Assembly: GCF_000242635.2 (NCBI RefSeq)
Contig: NC_017770.1
Location: 1-64,000, forward strand
Reading direction: 5' to 3'
Source of the DNA: Solitalea canadensis DSM 3403
GTDB lineage: Bacteria; Bacteroidota; Bacteroidia; Sphingobacteriales; Sphingobacteriaceae
DNA length: 64,000 nucleotides
Shown: piece after piece, positions 51,955-62,700 of the stretch
Layout of the letters: every line of letters starts with the position of its first letter
Numbering within the stretch: position 1 is the first letter of the stretch
Position numbers and translations under genes: made by a program
The notes under the pieces: generated by a model
Database searches by the model: none
The model's input: only the letters and a program-made list of their open reading frames with translations
What the model was told of the DNA's origin: nothing

Positions 51955-53766
51955 TTAGTTATCATCTAACAGTGATGTTAATATCTCAGGGTTTCGTTTA
52001 TTTGCTTGGTTTGCAATAGGCAGGGTAAAATAAAACCGGCTTCCTTGCAACCAGGTGCTTTCTGCCCAGATTTTTCCATAATTTTTCTCCACAAAATCCT
52101 TACAAATTAACAAACCCAGTCCGGTGCCTTGCTCATTGTTGGTCCCGGGCATTGAAAATGAATTGGGACAAAATAATTTGGAAAGCAAATCAGCGCGAAT
52201 TCCTGTACCGGAATCCTCTACACAAACCTCCACTTGTTTTTCATCGGTTTTTCTTGCTCGTACTACTATTATATTTTCAGGATTGCTAAATTTTAAGGCA
52301 TTATCCAATAAGTTACGAATAATTAATCGGGTCATTTCTTTGTCGGCGTAAACTGTTGTTTCCGGTTCTAATTTACATTCAATCGTAACTTTCTTCTCCT
52401 CCGACCTTGCCGAAAGAAATGCTATTTCCTTCAGAACTTTTTGATGAAGATCCAATACCTCAGGGTCGGTATGTTCACCCTCCATTTGCGTTTTCGACCA
52501 AAACAACAAGTTATCCAAAACATTGGATGTCTGGTTTACACTTTTCGCAAGTTCGGGCAATAGCATATTTAATTCATCGTCACTTATCATTCCTTTAATG
52601 GTCATATTCAGTATATCTCCAAGTTGTCTGACCGGTGTGCGAAGGTCGTGCGAAATGATGGTGAATACACGATTTTTTAACTGGTTTAATCCTGATAATT
52701 GCTCCGATTGTTCCATCAATTTAAAAGCATCATTCTTCAGGATAGTAATATCCCTGAAAATTAATACCACACCACTATAAATGGTGTCTCGCTGAAACAA
52801 AGAAGTAATTGATACATCAAAGAAAGATCGTTTATTGTTATTACCAAGCTGAATTTCAACCGAACAGTTTGATCGTTCACTTACCAACTTTATGAGTGTT
52901 TCATTAGCCGGTATCAGATCCGACAATTTTACACCGATAATTGTGGGAGAAGGGCTGAGGTCGAGAAACCTAAGTATATTTTTATTGTAATCAATTACCC
53001 GATCTTGTTGATCAAGGATTAACAATCCATCGTGCATCGCTCCGATTACTTTTTCACGGGCAATTGGAATAATATCAAATAGTCTATACTTGAGCAATCC
53101 AATGCTGATTAAAAAACCTGTGGCAATAAATGCGTAAGGAGTTAAGTCTATATGAGCATTAGGTCTAATTCCCAAGAGGTATAATAAGTTTACGATCCAT
53201 GGTATAAATGCTCCTAATAATATGCTGCTGTTTTGTTTTTTATAAATTGAATCGGCACGTTTAAACCGATTAATCAGCAGAAAACATCCCCAGGCTAACA
53301 AAAAGTAGAAGTAAACTGTAAAGCATTTGTACCAAATACCAGGTTTTATGTTTAATAATGGAAATGAGTGATTTTTATCTATACTAACAGAAGCATAATG
53401 CAAATGATGCAAACTATTGGTCCAAACAAGCGAGATGGTAATAAGGGGAATTAGGAATATAAGTAAAGAAGTATGCCATTTTAGCCATTGTTCTTTACCA
53501 ATAAAATTAATTATGAATATGATCCAACTTGCAGGAAGAAGAGCAATGCCGATATATTCAAGGTTAATCCAGAAAAGCATATCAGGCAATGTTTGGCAAG
53601 ATAATTCCATTCCATAGGTAACAGCCCACAGTCCAATAAAAAACATTAACAATGAAAACCAGCGTACGGTTCCACCTAAACGTTTAAAAATTAAATAGGA
53701 GATGAAAAAAGTGGCAAGGCCCGATGAGATTAATACAACAGAATAGCTATTAAATTGCAGTTCCAT
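51955..53766 (-). CDS. Sensor histidine kinase with N-terminal 7TM region and PAS domain
   Basis: A 603-residue membrane kinase. Seven transmembrane helices cover about residues 1-220, resembling the histidine kinase N-terminal 7TM module. A PAS domain (GLLILDQQDRVIDYNKNI) follows, then HisKA with the phospho-acceptor His in FTIISHDLRTPVRQL, and a HATPase domain with the N box LLDNALKFSNPEN and G boxes VEDSGTGIR and QGTGLGLLICKDFV. It autophosphorylates in response to an unknown signal. It is the last gene of the HK-RR-HK cluster, 86 bases after the response regulator. Confidence 0.93.
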   Translation of the reverse strand: MELQFNSYSVVLISSGLATFFISYLIFKRLGGTVRWFSLLMFFIGLWAVTYGMELSCQTLPDMLFWINLEYIGIALLPASWIIFIINFIGKEQWLKWHTSLLIFLIPLITISLVWTNSLHHLHYASVSIDKNHSFPLLNIKPGIWYKCFTVYFYFLLAWGCFLLINRFKRADSIYKKQNSSILLGAFIPWIVNLLYLLGIRPNAHIDLTPYAFIATGFLISIGLLKYRLFDIIPIAREKVIGAMHDGLLILDQQDRVIDYNKNILRFLDLSPSPTIIGVKLSDLIPANETLIKLVSERSNCSVEIQLGNNNKRSFFDVSITSLFQRDTIYSGVVLIFRDITILKNDAFKLMEQSEQLSGLNQLKNRVFTIISHDLRTPVRQLGDILNMTIKGMISDDELNMLLPELAKSVNQTSNVLDNLLFWSKTQMEGEHTDPEVLDLHQKVLKEIAFLSARSEEKKVTIECKLEPETTVYADKEMTRLIIRNLLDNALKFSNPENIIVVRARKTDEKQVEVCVEDSGTGIRADLLSKLFCPNSFSMPGTNNEQGTGLGLLICKDFVEKNYGKIWAESTWLQGSRFYFTLPIANQANKRNPEILTSLLDDN

Positions 53767-53852
53767 AAACGGTTTGGTTGGGGCGTTAAGGCGACTACGA
53801 AGGTAATAAAAATAACAAAGTCTGTTACCTTCTTAAAATTCAGTATTTCATA

Positions 53853-54455
53853 TTATTTAAGAGATTCACTATTCTTAATGGCCCATTTTAAAATAGCATT
53901 GTTTTCTTCTTCTAGTTGCAGTTTTGTACAAATATTATGACGATGGTTTTTTACTGTATATGGACTTATAAATAGTGTTTCAGCTATTTCTTTTGTCGTT
54001 TTCTTTTGAGCGATCAATCGTAAAATATCGTACTCAATTTTTGTTAGTAGGTTTTGAGGATTTTGTCGGGTAATACCCACCGATTCATTATCCATATTTT
54101 TCAATTGAACGATTTGTATGGCTGCAAAAAGCTGTGCTTCATCAATAGGCTTAATAATATAGTTGGCCGGTTTAATGCGTGCGGCTTTTTCAATAATTTC
54201 TTTGGCCTGGTAAGAAGTAATGAAGATGGTATCGAATCCAAAGTTCTTCTGAAACTGAGCTATCAAATCTACCCCGTCTGTTGCATCGTTCAGGTTAATG
54301 TCACATAAAATCAGGTGAGGTAAAAACTCACCGATTATGCTTGTTGCTTCGTCAATGTTTACGGCAATATTTGTCTGGCAATCAAATTTATCGTGCAACT
54401 GCTGCTGGATGTAGCGTGCAATAATAATTTCATCTTCAATAATTAATATTCTCAT
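53853..54455 (-). CDS. Response regulator, REC plus LuxR-type HTH
   Basis: A 200-residue NarL/FixJ-like regulator. The receiver domain (residues 1-125) has the acidic pair DE in IIEDEII, the phospho-acceptor Asp in LILCDINL, a Thr in DTIFITSYQ and the Lys in YIIKPID. The LuxR-type helix-turn-helix is ILRLIAQKKTTKEIAETLFI followed by SPYTVKNHRHNICTKL. It starts 4 bases after the HisKA_2 kinase gene stop, so those two are coupled. Target genes are unknown; a dyad before the divergent giant gene is a candidate site. Confidence 0.93.
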   Translation of the reverse strand: MRILIIEDEIIIARYIQQQLHDKFDCQTNIAVNIDEATSIIGEFLPHLILCDINLNDATDGVDLIAQFQKNFGFDTIFITSYQAKEIIEKAARIKPANYIIKPIDEAQLFAAIQIVQLKNMDNESVGITRQNPQNLLTKIEYDILRLIAQKKTTKEIAETLFISPYTVKNHRHNICTKLQLEEENNAILKWAIKNSESLK

Positions 54456-54459
54456 TGGG

Positions 54460-56427
54460 TTATATAGGTATTATGAATGAATAATGAAGTCCTGCCTCAC
54501 TTTTAGTTGCCAACGTTCCTTTTAATTGTCTTATAAGGTCTTTTATCAACAGAACACCGTGAGAATAATTGGTGGTTGGTTCAACTGCTTGCTGTTGTAG
54601 TCCTTTCCCATTATCTGTATAGGAAAAGAACAATGTTTTATTTTCTACAAAAATCTGAATTTGAATAATAGGGTTTACAGAGGATGCGGTAAAGGCATGT
54701 TTAAAAGAATTGGTAATAAGCTCTGACAGAATGAGTCCGAAAGGAATAGCAATATTTCCACTGATACGTATCGGATGTGGAATATGGATTTTTTTCTCCA
54801 CAATTTTTTGAGAGTCGAAGATAGAGTTGGAATGTTGAACCATATCCATCACAAATTCTTCCAAATTAATAGATAAGGTTGAATCACCGTAGGTGTATAG
54901 TTTTTCATTGACCAATGACATAGCCTTTATCCTGCCTAGGTTATTCTTTAAAAGGTCTTTAGCATTTACGTCTTTTACAATGGGTAACTGCAGATTAATC
55001 AAACTGTACAAAAGCTGAAGGTTGTTTTTTACCCGGTGTTGTAATTCCTGCATGAGCGTTTCAATAATTTTGTTCCTTTCCGCTAATTCAGACTGGCGTG
55101 TAGCTAGTTCTGTATTTGACAGTTCAAGCTGAATAGTTCTATCCAAAACCATTTTATCCAGCAACTGATTTTGATCGAGTTGAAGCAGGTTTAGTCGTTG
55201 TAAAACCTCATTTTTATCAATTTCAAATTGCCTTAATTCTTCTTTAAGACCTAAAGAAAATATGATCACGATAACAAGGGAGGCATTACCTACATAAGAA
55301 ACGTAGCGGATAGAGCTTTCATTCAATACAAATATCAGTGAGGATGTAATGATAGATGTTAGGAGGTGCAAAATGAAACCATAAGCTAAAAACCGTTGAC
55401 CACGGGTTAAGCGAGGAAAACACCTGATCACTCCCCACAAGATAAAGCAATGAGAAACCACTATAAAAGGCAAATTGATCTGATTCATCAATTTGTAGTT
55501 ATTGTCTTTATAGGTAACAATAAAATCGATGATTGAAACCGTTAGCAGACAGATAATTACTCCAATGAATAGCCTATACACTAGTTTGTCGACTGTTCTT
55601 AAATTCCAAAAGTCAACAAATAGAAAAGCGATTCCAAATAGGCCAATATTAATAAATTGAACATTGAACAACCAGCCTGTTGCCGGTGAAAACGGCATCG
55701 CCCAATCAATAAAATAACCATTCATACTTATGCCATACAAACCACAACCTGTTATATAGATCATCAGCCATAAGTAGGGACGATAGCGACTCAATATCCA
55801 GGAAAATAAAATATAGATAAAGAAGAATGCAACTGACCCATTTAGGAACATGTTGATCATGTTAATTCGGTTAAGCTTCTTTAGGAATTCATACTGGTTT
55901 TGAATAGTAAAGTTGAGCTTGGGTTGATAATGTTTTATATGATGGATCTTGAATAGTAGGGTGTATGTATGTCCTTCTTGCAGATTAAGTGTAAAATATT
56001 CACGACCATCAGCCTCATCAATATAATCGATTGGTCTGAAAGTCCCCGACTTTTTACTTTCCAACAATTTACCTGACTCATATACATAAAGATCAACAAA
56101 ACTTAAGTTCGAGAATGCAATAATGCTTTCTAAAGATGTTAATGCTTCATTTTTAATAGTAGCTTTTACCCAATAAATGCTTATCGCAGATACCGGTTTA
56201 AGTTTCGAACTCTTGGTAAAGAGCTCAGGATGACTAAGAATAGAGTCCGGAAGATAGCCTAGTCCTTTCGCATCTTCATATACTTCTATATGCGGATTAA
56301 GCCTAATGCCTCTTTTAAAAGAAGAATCAGTATTTACTTTAACCACATTTTCCCCAAATCCTTTTGTTGGAAAGTAGAGCGTAAGTACTGCAGTAAAACA
56401 CAGCCAAAATAATATACGAACTTTCAT
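54460..56427 (-). CDS. 7TM-DISM sensor histidine kinase (HisKA_2 type)
   Basis: About 655 residues: signal peptide (ILFWLCFTAVLTLYF), an extracellular 7TMR-DISMED2-like beta domain (about 30-175), seven transmembrane helices (about 185-390), a coiled coil, then a HisKA_2 dimerisation segment with the phospho-acceptor His in ELQHRVKNNLQLLYSL, and a HATPase domain (LSELITNSFKHAF, YTDNGKGL, HGVLLIKDLI). The frame extends to 56454, but the ATG at 56427 starts the signal peptide. DISM sensors often bind carbohydrates or other small ligands. It is coupled to the response regulator. Confidence 0.92.
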   Translation of the reverse strand: MKVRILFWLCFTAVLTLYFPTKGFGENVVKVNTDSSFKRGIRLNPHIEVYEDAKGLGYLPDSILSHPELFTKSSKLKPVSAISIYWVKATIKNEALTSLESIIAFSNLSFVDLYVYESGKLLESKKSGTFRPIDYIDEADGREYFTLNLQEGHTYTLLFKIHHIKHYQPKLNFTIQNQYEFLKKLNRINMINMFLNGSVAFFFIYILFSWILSRYRPYLWLMIYITGCGLYGISMNGYFIDWAMPFSPATGWLFNVQFINIGLFGIAFLFVDFWNLRTVDKLVYRLFIGVIICLLTVSIIDFIVTYKDNNYKLMNQINLPFIVVSHCFILWGVIRCFPRLTRGQRFLAYGFILHLLTSIITSSLIFVLNESSIRYVSYVGNASLVIVIIFSLGLKEELRQFEIDKNEVLQRLNLLQLDQNQLLDKMVLDRTIQLELSNTELATRQSELAERNKIIETLMQELQHRVKNNLQLLYSLINLQLPIVKDVNAKDLLKNNLGRIKAMSLVNEKLYTYGDSTLSINLEEFVMDMVQHSNSIFDSQKIVEKKIHIPHPIRISGNIAIPFGLILSELITNSFKHAFTASSVNPIIQIQIFVENKTLFFSYTDNGKGLQQQAVEPTTNYSHGVLLIKDLIRQLKGTLATKSEAGLHYSFIIPI

Positions 56428-56488
56428 GGGCGCAAATATGCATAATGTAATCAATCGGTAAATACTCTTTCCGTAGTAAACTAAAAAA

Positions 56489-56504
56489 TAGACCCTGGGG
56501 TCTA
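56489..56504. promoter_or_regulatory. 16-bp perfect dyad abutting a promoter
   Basis: tagaccc-TG-gggtcta, 7-bp arms exactly complementary, ending directly at the -33 TTG (56505-56507) of the promoter for the giant gene. Size and place fit an activator site for a LuxR-type regulator such as the one at 53853. Confidence 0.5.
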
Positions 56505-56535
56505 TTGGGGGGACAAAGGGGGCTATCTATCTTTG
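56505..56535 (+). promoter_or_regulatory. Predicted promoter of the giant repeat protein gene
   Basis: TTG at 56505-56507, 20-base spacer, TATCTTTG at 56528-56535 (exact TAnnTTTG). The start would be near 56542, leaving a leader of about 225 bases before the ATG at 56769. Confidence 0.55.
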
Positions 56536-56768
56536 TAGCCGAGGTCAATCACAGAATTATATTAAATAATCTACTGTCAGGAATACGTGAATAAGGAAAA
56601 CAAGTGAATTGACCAAATAGTTATGGGTCATTATTAATTTGTCACAAGCGGGTAGTTAACCCTGTAACCAGTTTACATTAATAGAATATAACCAGAGCTA
56701 CACATACAGTGTGGCATGGGCTGTTATTGTACTTATTGTCTGAAATAAATTGAACAACATAATATTAT

Positions 56769-59700
56769 ATGAATAAACTCTACAAGTATTTTAAGCGAAG
56801 GGCAATTATAGCAGTGACCTCACTGTTTGCATTGCTTCCAACTTTGATACATGCCGAAGGGAGTAAGGACTTACATCCATACAGCCTAACCTCTACGGGG
56901 TATCGGGCATTGCTTGCAAGTTCTACGATTGCACCTTCGAATTATAGAAGTATTGTTAATCAGGGACGAATGTTTGTGTATGCCAAAGCCGGCGAGAAAA
57001 TCTACCTCGGCTCAAGTGCGCAAGGTATGGGAGCCGGAACTATAAAGTTAACCGCCCCTAACGGGACATTATACAATACTTCGAATTCAACGACAATAGG
57101 TCGTATTAGCGATCGCTTTCAGGAATTAAAAGGTCCTTCTCAATTAACAGCGGGAGGCTATAATGCATTTGTTCAAACCGTATTAGCGGCAGAAGAAGGT
57201 ATTTGGATTATAGACTTTATTGCACCTGTTGATGTAGACCCCTCACCAACTTCTGTAGCGAGCCATAGTTTAAAAGCAGCTGAAGATTCTAATCCGGCTG
57301 TTCCCTCTTGGTCCTCGACCAACCAATCGAGTACCAAACCATTTATTATTGCTTGGGATGTTACAGTAGCAAACGGAACTACAGCTATTCCCGGACGATT
57401 ATTTATGAATGTATTTACTGCTTCTATGGGGGGAGCAAGTAATGAATACAGAGGTAAATTAAAAGTATTAACGAATGATGGGTTTCAGTTTGATGTGGAA
57501 GGAAACGGAATGACGCCTTATTTATTTGCATTCTTCTCAAATAATAAAGGCTTACGTAATCTGACTACTAAAGACCCTGTTTATAAAAGTGCCAATAACA
57601 CTGATATTAAGAATAGTGATGCGGCCGCTACTCTGTATGATTTTCATACTCCTACAGCATTAGACGATGCCGCAAATATTACTCACAAGCTTTTTTACAA
57701 TACACCCGATGCATCGATGCCTGCCTTTGCAAAAATTACGGGCAGTGTCGTTGATGTTTGGTTAAATCCGGTTCTTAATATAGCTAAAGCAAGTAATGTA
57801 AAACTTACAGGTATTGAGGGTTCTCCCTACATGGGAACACCACCTCTGAATGGAGGCTTAATTAAGTTTGATGCAACACGTAACAGTAACTTCAGGATAG
57901 AAATTGATGTCAATAATGATGGAGACGCAAATGACGCTGTAGACCGGATTATTTTTGGTTCTGCTGTTGCAGGGAGCAATAGTATCGTTTGGGATGGAAA
58001 AAATGGTCAAGGCGTTGCCGTTGCCAATGGTACAGATATTCGCATAAGTATTGTTCTCTTTTCAGGAGAAGTACACTTTCCTTTGATTGATGCTGAAAAC
58101 AATCCAAACGGTATTAAGATTACGAGAACTAATACAGGTGACAACAGTAAGATCATCTATTGGAATGACCTTGCATTAGGTGGTTTGGATAAAAGTGCTG
58201 AACCCGGAGTGGATAGTAATACTGGGGCACATAGTTGGAACAGTAGTTTTGGTGATGTAAGGACGATTGATACTTGGGCATATAAATACGATGTACCAGC
58301 CGTTTCTCCGGTTACAAAGATTGTTTTAAAACAGGCCGATTTAGAAGTAGTAAGTGTTACTAGAACCGGTGGTACATCAACATGTGCAAACGTTAATGTA
58401 ACCTATACAGTTGTTGCAAGAAACAATGGTCCGGATCATACAACAGGGGCCAAATTTTTCTTTACAGTCCCGGCAGAGCTAACTGGCTTAACTGCAGGAA
58501 CTCCAACATTTACAGGAACCGGAGCATTCACAGCTTCAAATCCTACCGACTCAACTTACGAGGCAACTCTTGATCTGAATAATGGAAGTTCATTTAGCAT
58601 CACTTTTTCCGGAACAGTAAGTGCTCGACCGGCTAGCGGCACATTAACGGTAAAAGCAAGTATGTTGCGTCAACCGGATGTTACCGACCCTGATGCAACG
58701 GACCCAAGTGCGGATGTTCCAACCGATCCTGACGCCGAATGTAATTATGGTACGGTTGGTTGTAATAACATTAAAACTAGTGATTATACCATTTTAGCTA
58801 CTCCGAATGCAGGAACCGATCAAGCGGTATCTTGTCAATCTACATTTTCATTAACTGCAGCGGGAAGTGGTCAAACATGGTCATTTGTTTCAGGTCCGGC
58901 AACTGCTTCAATCGGAGCATCGAGTGGGGCAGTAACAGGAATGACTAAGAAAGGTACCTATCGATTCAAATTAGCTAATGGTTCATGTGATGATCTGGTA
59001 GATATTGTACGTAATAATTGCGCTCCAACATCTGCTAATATTACCAAGACGATTTTAGAAGATAGACCATATACTTTTGCCAATACAGATTTCAGTTTTA
59101 CAGATGTTGATGGAGACCTATTGTCTTCGATCCGCATTGATGCTTCACCTGGTATTGGTACATTGAAACTAAATGGTATTAATGTTACTGTAGGGCAAAT
59201 TATCCCGTTAGCAGATATTTCCAAATTGGTTTACACACCAGTTACAGATGGAAACGGTAGCCCCTACACTACGTTTACATTCAGCGTAAATGACGGGACT
59301 GTATTTAGTACTGCCTCATTAACTGTAACTATCAATGTAACACCCGTAAATGATGCACCCGTAGCAATAAACGATGCTTATTCAGTTAATGAAGATGCCG
59401 TTTTAACCATTGCCGCTAAAGGAGTGTTAACGAATGATACCGATGTTGAGAATAATACCTTAACAGTCGTGTTGGTTTCAGGTCCAGCTCATGGAACCTT
59501 AACCTTAAATGCAGACGGTTCATTTACCTATACCCCAACTGCTAACTTTAGTGGAAGCGACAGCTTTACCTATAAAGCCAATGATGGCAGCTCGGATAGT
59601 AATGTAGCAACAGTTGTAATCACTGTTAACTCAGTTAACGATGCACCGGTAGCCAATAACGATGCTAAAACCACCAACGAAGATGTGGCTGTTAACGGAA

Positions 59701-62700
59701 CGGTTACCGCAACAGATGTGGACGGCGATGCATTGACCTTTACCAAAGGTTCTAACCCAACTAATGGATCGGTAGTTGTAAACGCTGACGGAACTTATAC
59801 TTATACCCCAAACACGAACTTTAACGGAACCGATAGTTTCACGGTAAAAGCAAGTGATGGTAAGGGTGGCGAGTCTACAGCCACAGTAACCATTACGGTT
59901 ACTCCGGTAAATGACAGTCCAGTTGCCAATAACGATGCTAAAACCACCAACGAAGATGTAGCCGTAAGTGGAACGGTTCCCGCTACAGATGTGGATGGTG
60001 ATGCATTAACCTTTACCAAAGGTTCTAACCCAACCAACGGAACAGTAACGGTAAATCCGGACGGAGCCTATACTTATACCCCAAACACGAACTTTAACGG
60101 AACCGATAGTTTCACGGTAAAAGCAAGTGATGGAAAAGGTGGCGAGTCAACTGCCACAGTAACCATTACGGTTACTCCGGTAAATGATGCACCCGTAGCA
60201 GTAAACGATGCTTACTCAGTTAATGAAGATGCTGTTTTAACCATTGCCGCTAAAGGCGTGTTAACGAATGATACCGATGTTGAGAATAATACCTTAACAG
60301 CCGTGTTGGTTTCAGGTCCGACTCATGGAACCTTAACCTTAAATGCAGACGGTTCATTTACCTATACTCCAACAGCTAATTATAGCGGAAGTGATAGCTT
60401 TACGTATAAGGCTAATGATGGTAGCTCAGATAGTAATGTTGCTACGGTTACACTTACTGTAACACCGGTGAATGATGCACCAGTAGCAGTAAACGATGTT
60501 TACTCTGTTAATGAAGATGTGGTATTGACCATTGCAGCCAAAGGCGTGTTAACGAATGATACCGATGTGGAAAATAATACCTTAACAGCCGTGTTGGTTT
60601 CTGGTCCGGCTCACGGAACCTTAACCTTAAATGCAGACGGTTCATTTACCTATACCCCAACTGCTAACTTTAACGGAATCGACAGCTTTACCTATAAAGC
60701 CAATGATGGCAGCTCGGATAGTAATGTAGCAACAGTTGTAATCACTGTTAACTCAGTTAACGATGCACCGGTAGCCAATAACGATGCTAAAGCCACTAAT
60801 GAAGATGTAGCCGTTAACGGAACAGTTACTGCAACAGACGTGGATGGTGATGCCTTAACCTTTACCAAAGGTTCTAACCCAACTAATGGATCGGTAGTTG
60901 TAAATGCTGACGGAACTTATACTTATACCCCAAACACGAACTTTAACGGAACCGATAGTTTCACGGTAAAAGCAAGTGATGGTAAGGGTGGCGAGTCTAC
61001 AGCCACAGTAACCATTACGGTTACTCCGGTAAATGACAGTCCAGTTGCCAATAACGATGCAAAAACCACTAGTGAAGATGTAGCCGTAAGTGGAACGGTT
61101 ACCGCTACAGATGTGGATGGTGATGCATTAACCTTTACCAAAGGTTCTAACCCAACCAACGGAACAGTAACGGTAAATCCGGACGGAGCCTATACTTATA
61201 CCCCAAACACGAACTTTAACGGAACCGATAGTTTCACGGTAAAAGCAAGTGATGGAAAAGGTGGCGAGTCAACTGCCACAGTAACCATTACGGTTACTCC
61301 GGTAAATGATGCACCCGTAGCAGTAAACGATGCTTACTCAGTTAATGAAGATGCTGTTTTAACCATTGCCGCTAAAGGCGTGTTAACGAATGATACCGAT
61401 GTTGAGAATAATACCTTAACAGCCGTGTTGGTTTCAGGTCCGACTCATGGAACCTTAACCTTAAATGCAGACGGTTCATTTACCTATACTCCAACAGCTA
61501 ATTATAGCGGAAGTGATAGCTTTACGTATAAGGCTAATGATGGTAGCTCAGATAGTAATGTTGCTACGGTTACACTTACTGTAACACCGGTGAATGATGC
61601 ACCAGTAGCAGTAAACGATGTTTACTCTGTTAATGAAGATGTGGTATTGACCATTGCAGCCAAAGGCGTGTTAACGAATGATACCGATGTGGAAAATAAT
61701 ACCTTAACAGCCGTGTTGGTTTCTGGTCCGGCTCACGGAACCTTAACCTTAAATGCAGACGGTTCATTTACCTATACCCCAACTGCTAACTTTAACGGAA
61801 TCGACAGCTTTACCTATAAAGCCAATGATGGCAGCTCGGATAGTAATGTAGCAACAGTTGCAATCACTGTTAATTCAGTTAACGATGCACCAGTTGCCAA
61901 TAACGATGCAAAAACCACTAGTGAAGATGTAGCCGTAAGTGGAACGGTTACCGCTACAGATGTGGATGGTGATGCATTAACCTTTACCAAAGGTTCTAAC
62001 CCAACCAACGGAACAGTAACGGTAAATCCGGACGGAGCCTATACTTATACCCCAAACACGAACTTTAACGGAACCGATAGTTTCACGGTAAAAGCAAGTG
62101 ATGGAAAAGGTGGCGAGTCAACTGCCACAGTAACCATTACGGTTACTCCGGTAAATGATGCACCCGTAGCAGTAAACGATGCTTACTCAGTTAATGAAGA
62201 TGCTGTTTTAACCATTGCCGCTAAAGGCGTGTTAACGAATGATACCGATGTAGAAAATGATGCCTTGACAGCAGTTTTGGTTGCAGGTCCGACTCACGGA
62301 ACCTTAACCTTAAATGCAGACGGTTCATTTACCTATACACCAACTGCTAACTTTAGTGGAAGCGACAGCTTTACCTATAAAGCCAATGATGGCAGCTCGG
62401 ATAGTAATGTAGCAACAGTTGCAATTACTGTTAATTCAGTTAACGATGCACCAGTAGCCAATAACGATGCTAAAACCACCAACGAAGATGTAGCTGTTAA
62501 CGGAACCGTTACCGCAACAGACGTGGATGGTGATGCATTGACCTTTACCAAAGGTTCTAACCCAACTAATGGATCGGTAGTTGTAAATGCTGACGGAACC
62601 TATACTTATACGCCAAGCGCGAACTTTAACGGAACCGATAGTTTCACGGTAAAAGCTAGCGATGGAAAAGGTGGCGAGTCTACAGCCACAATGACCATTA

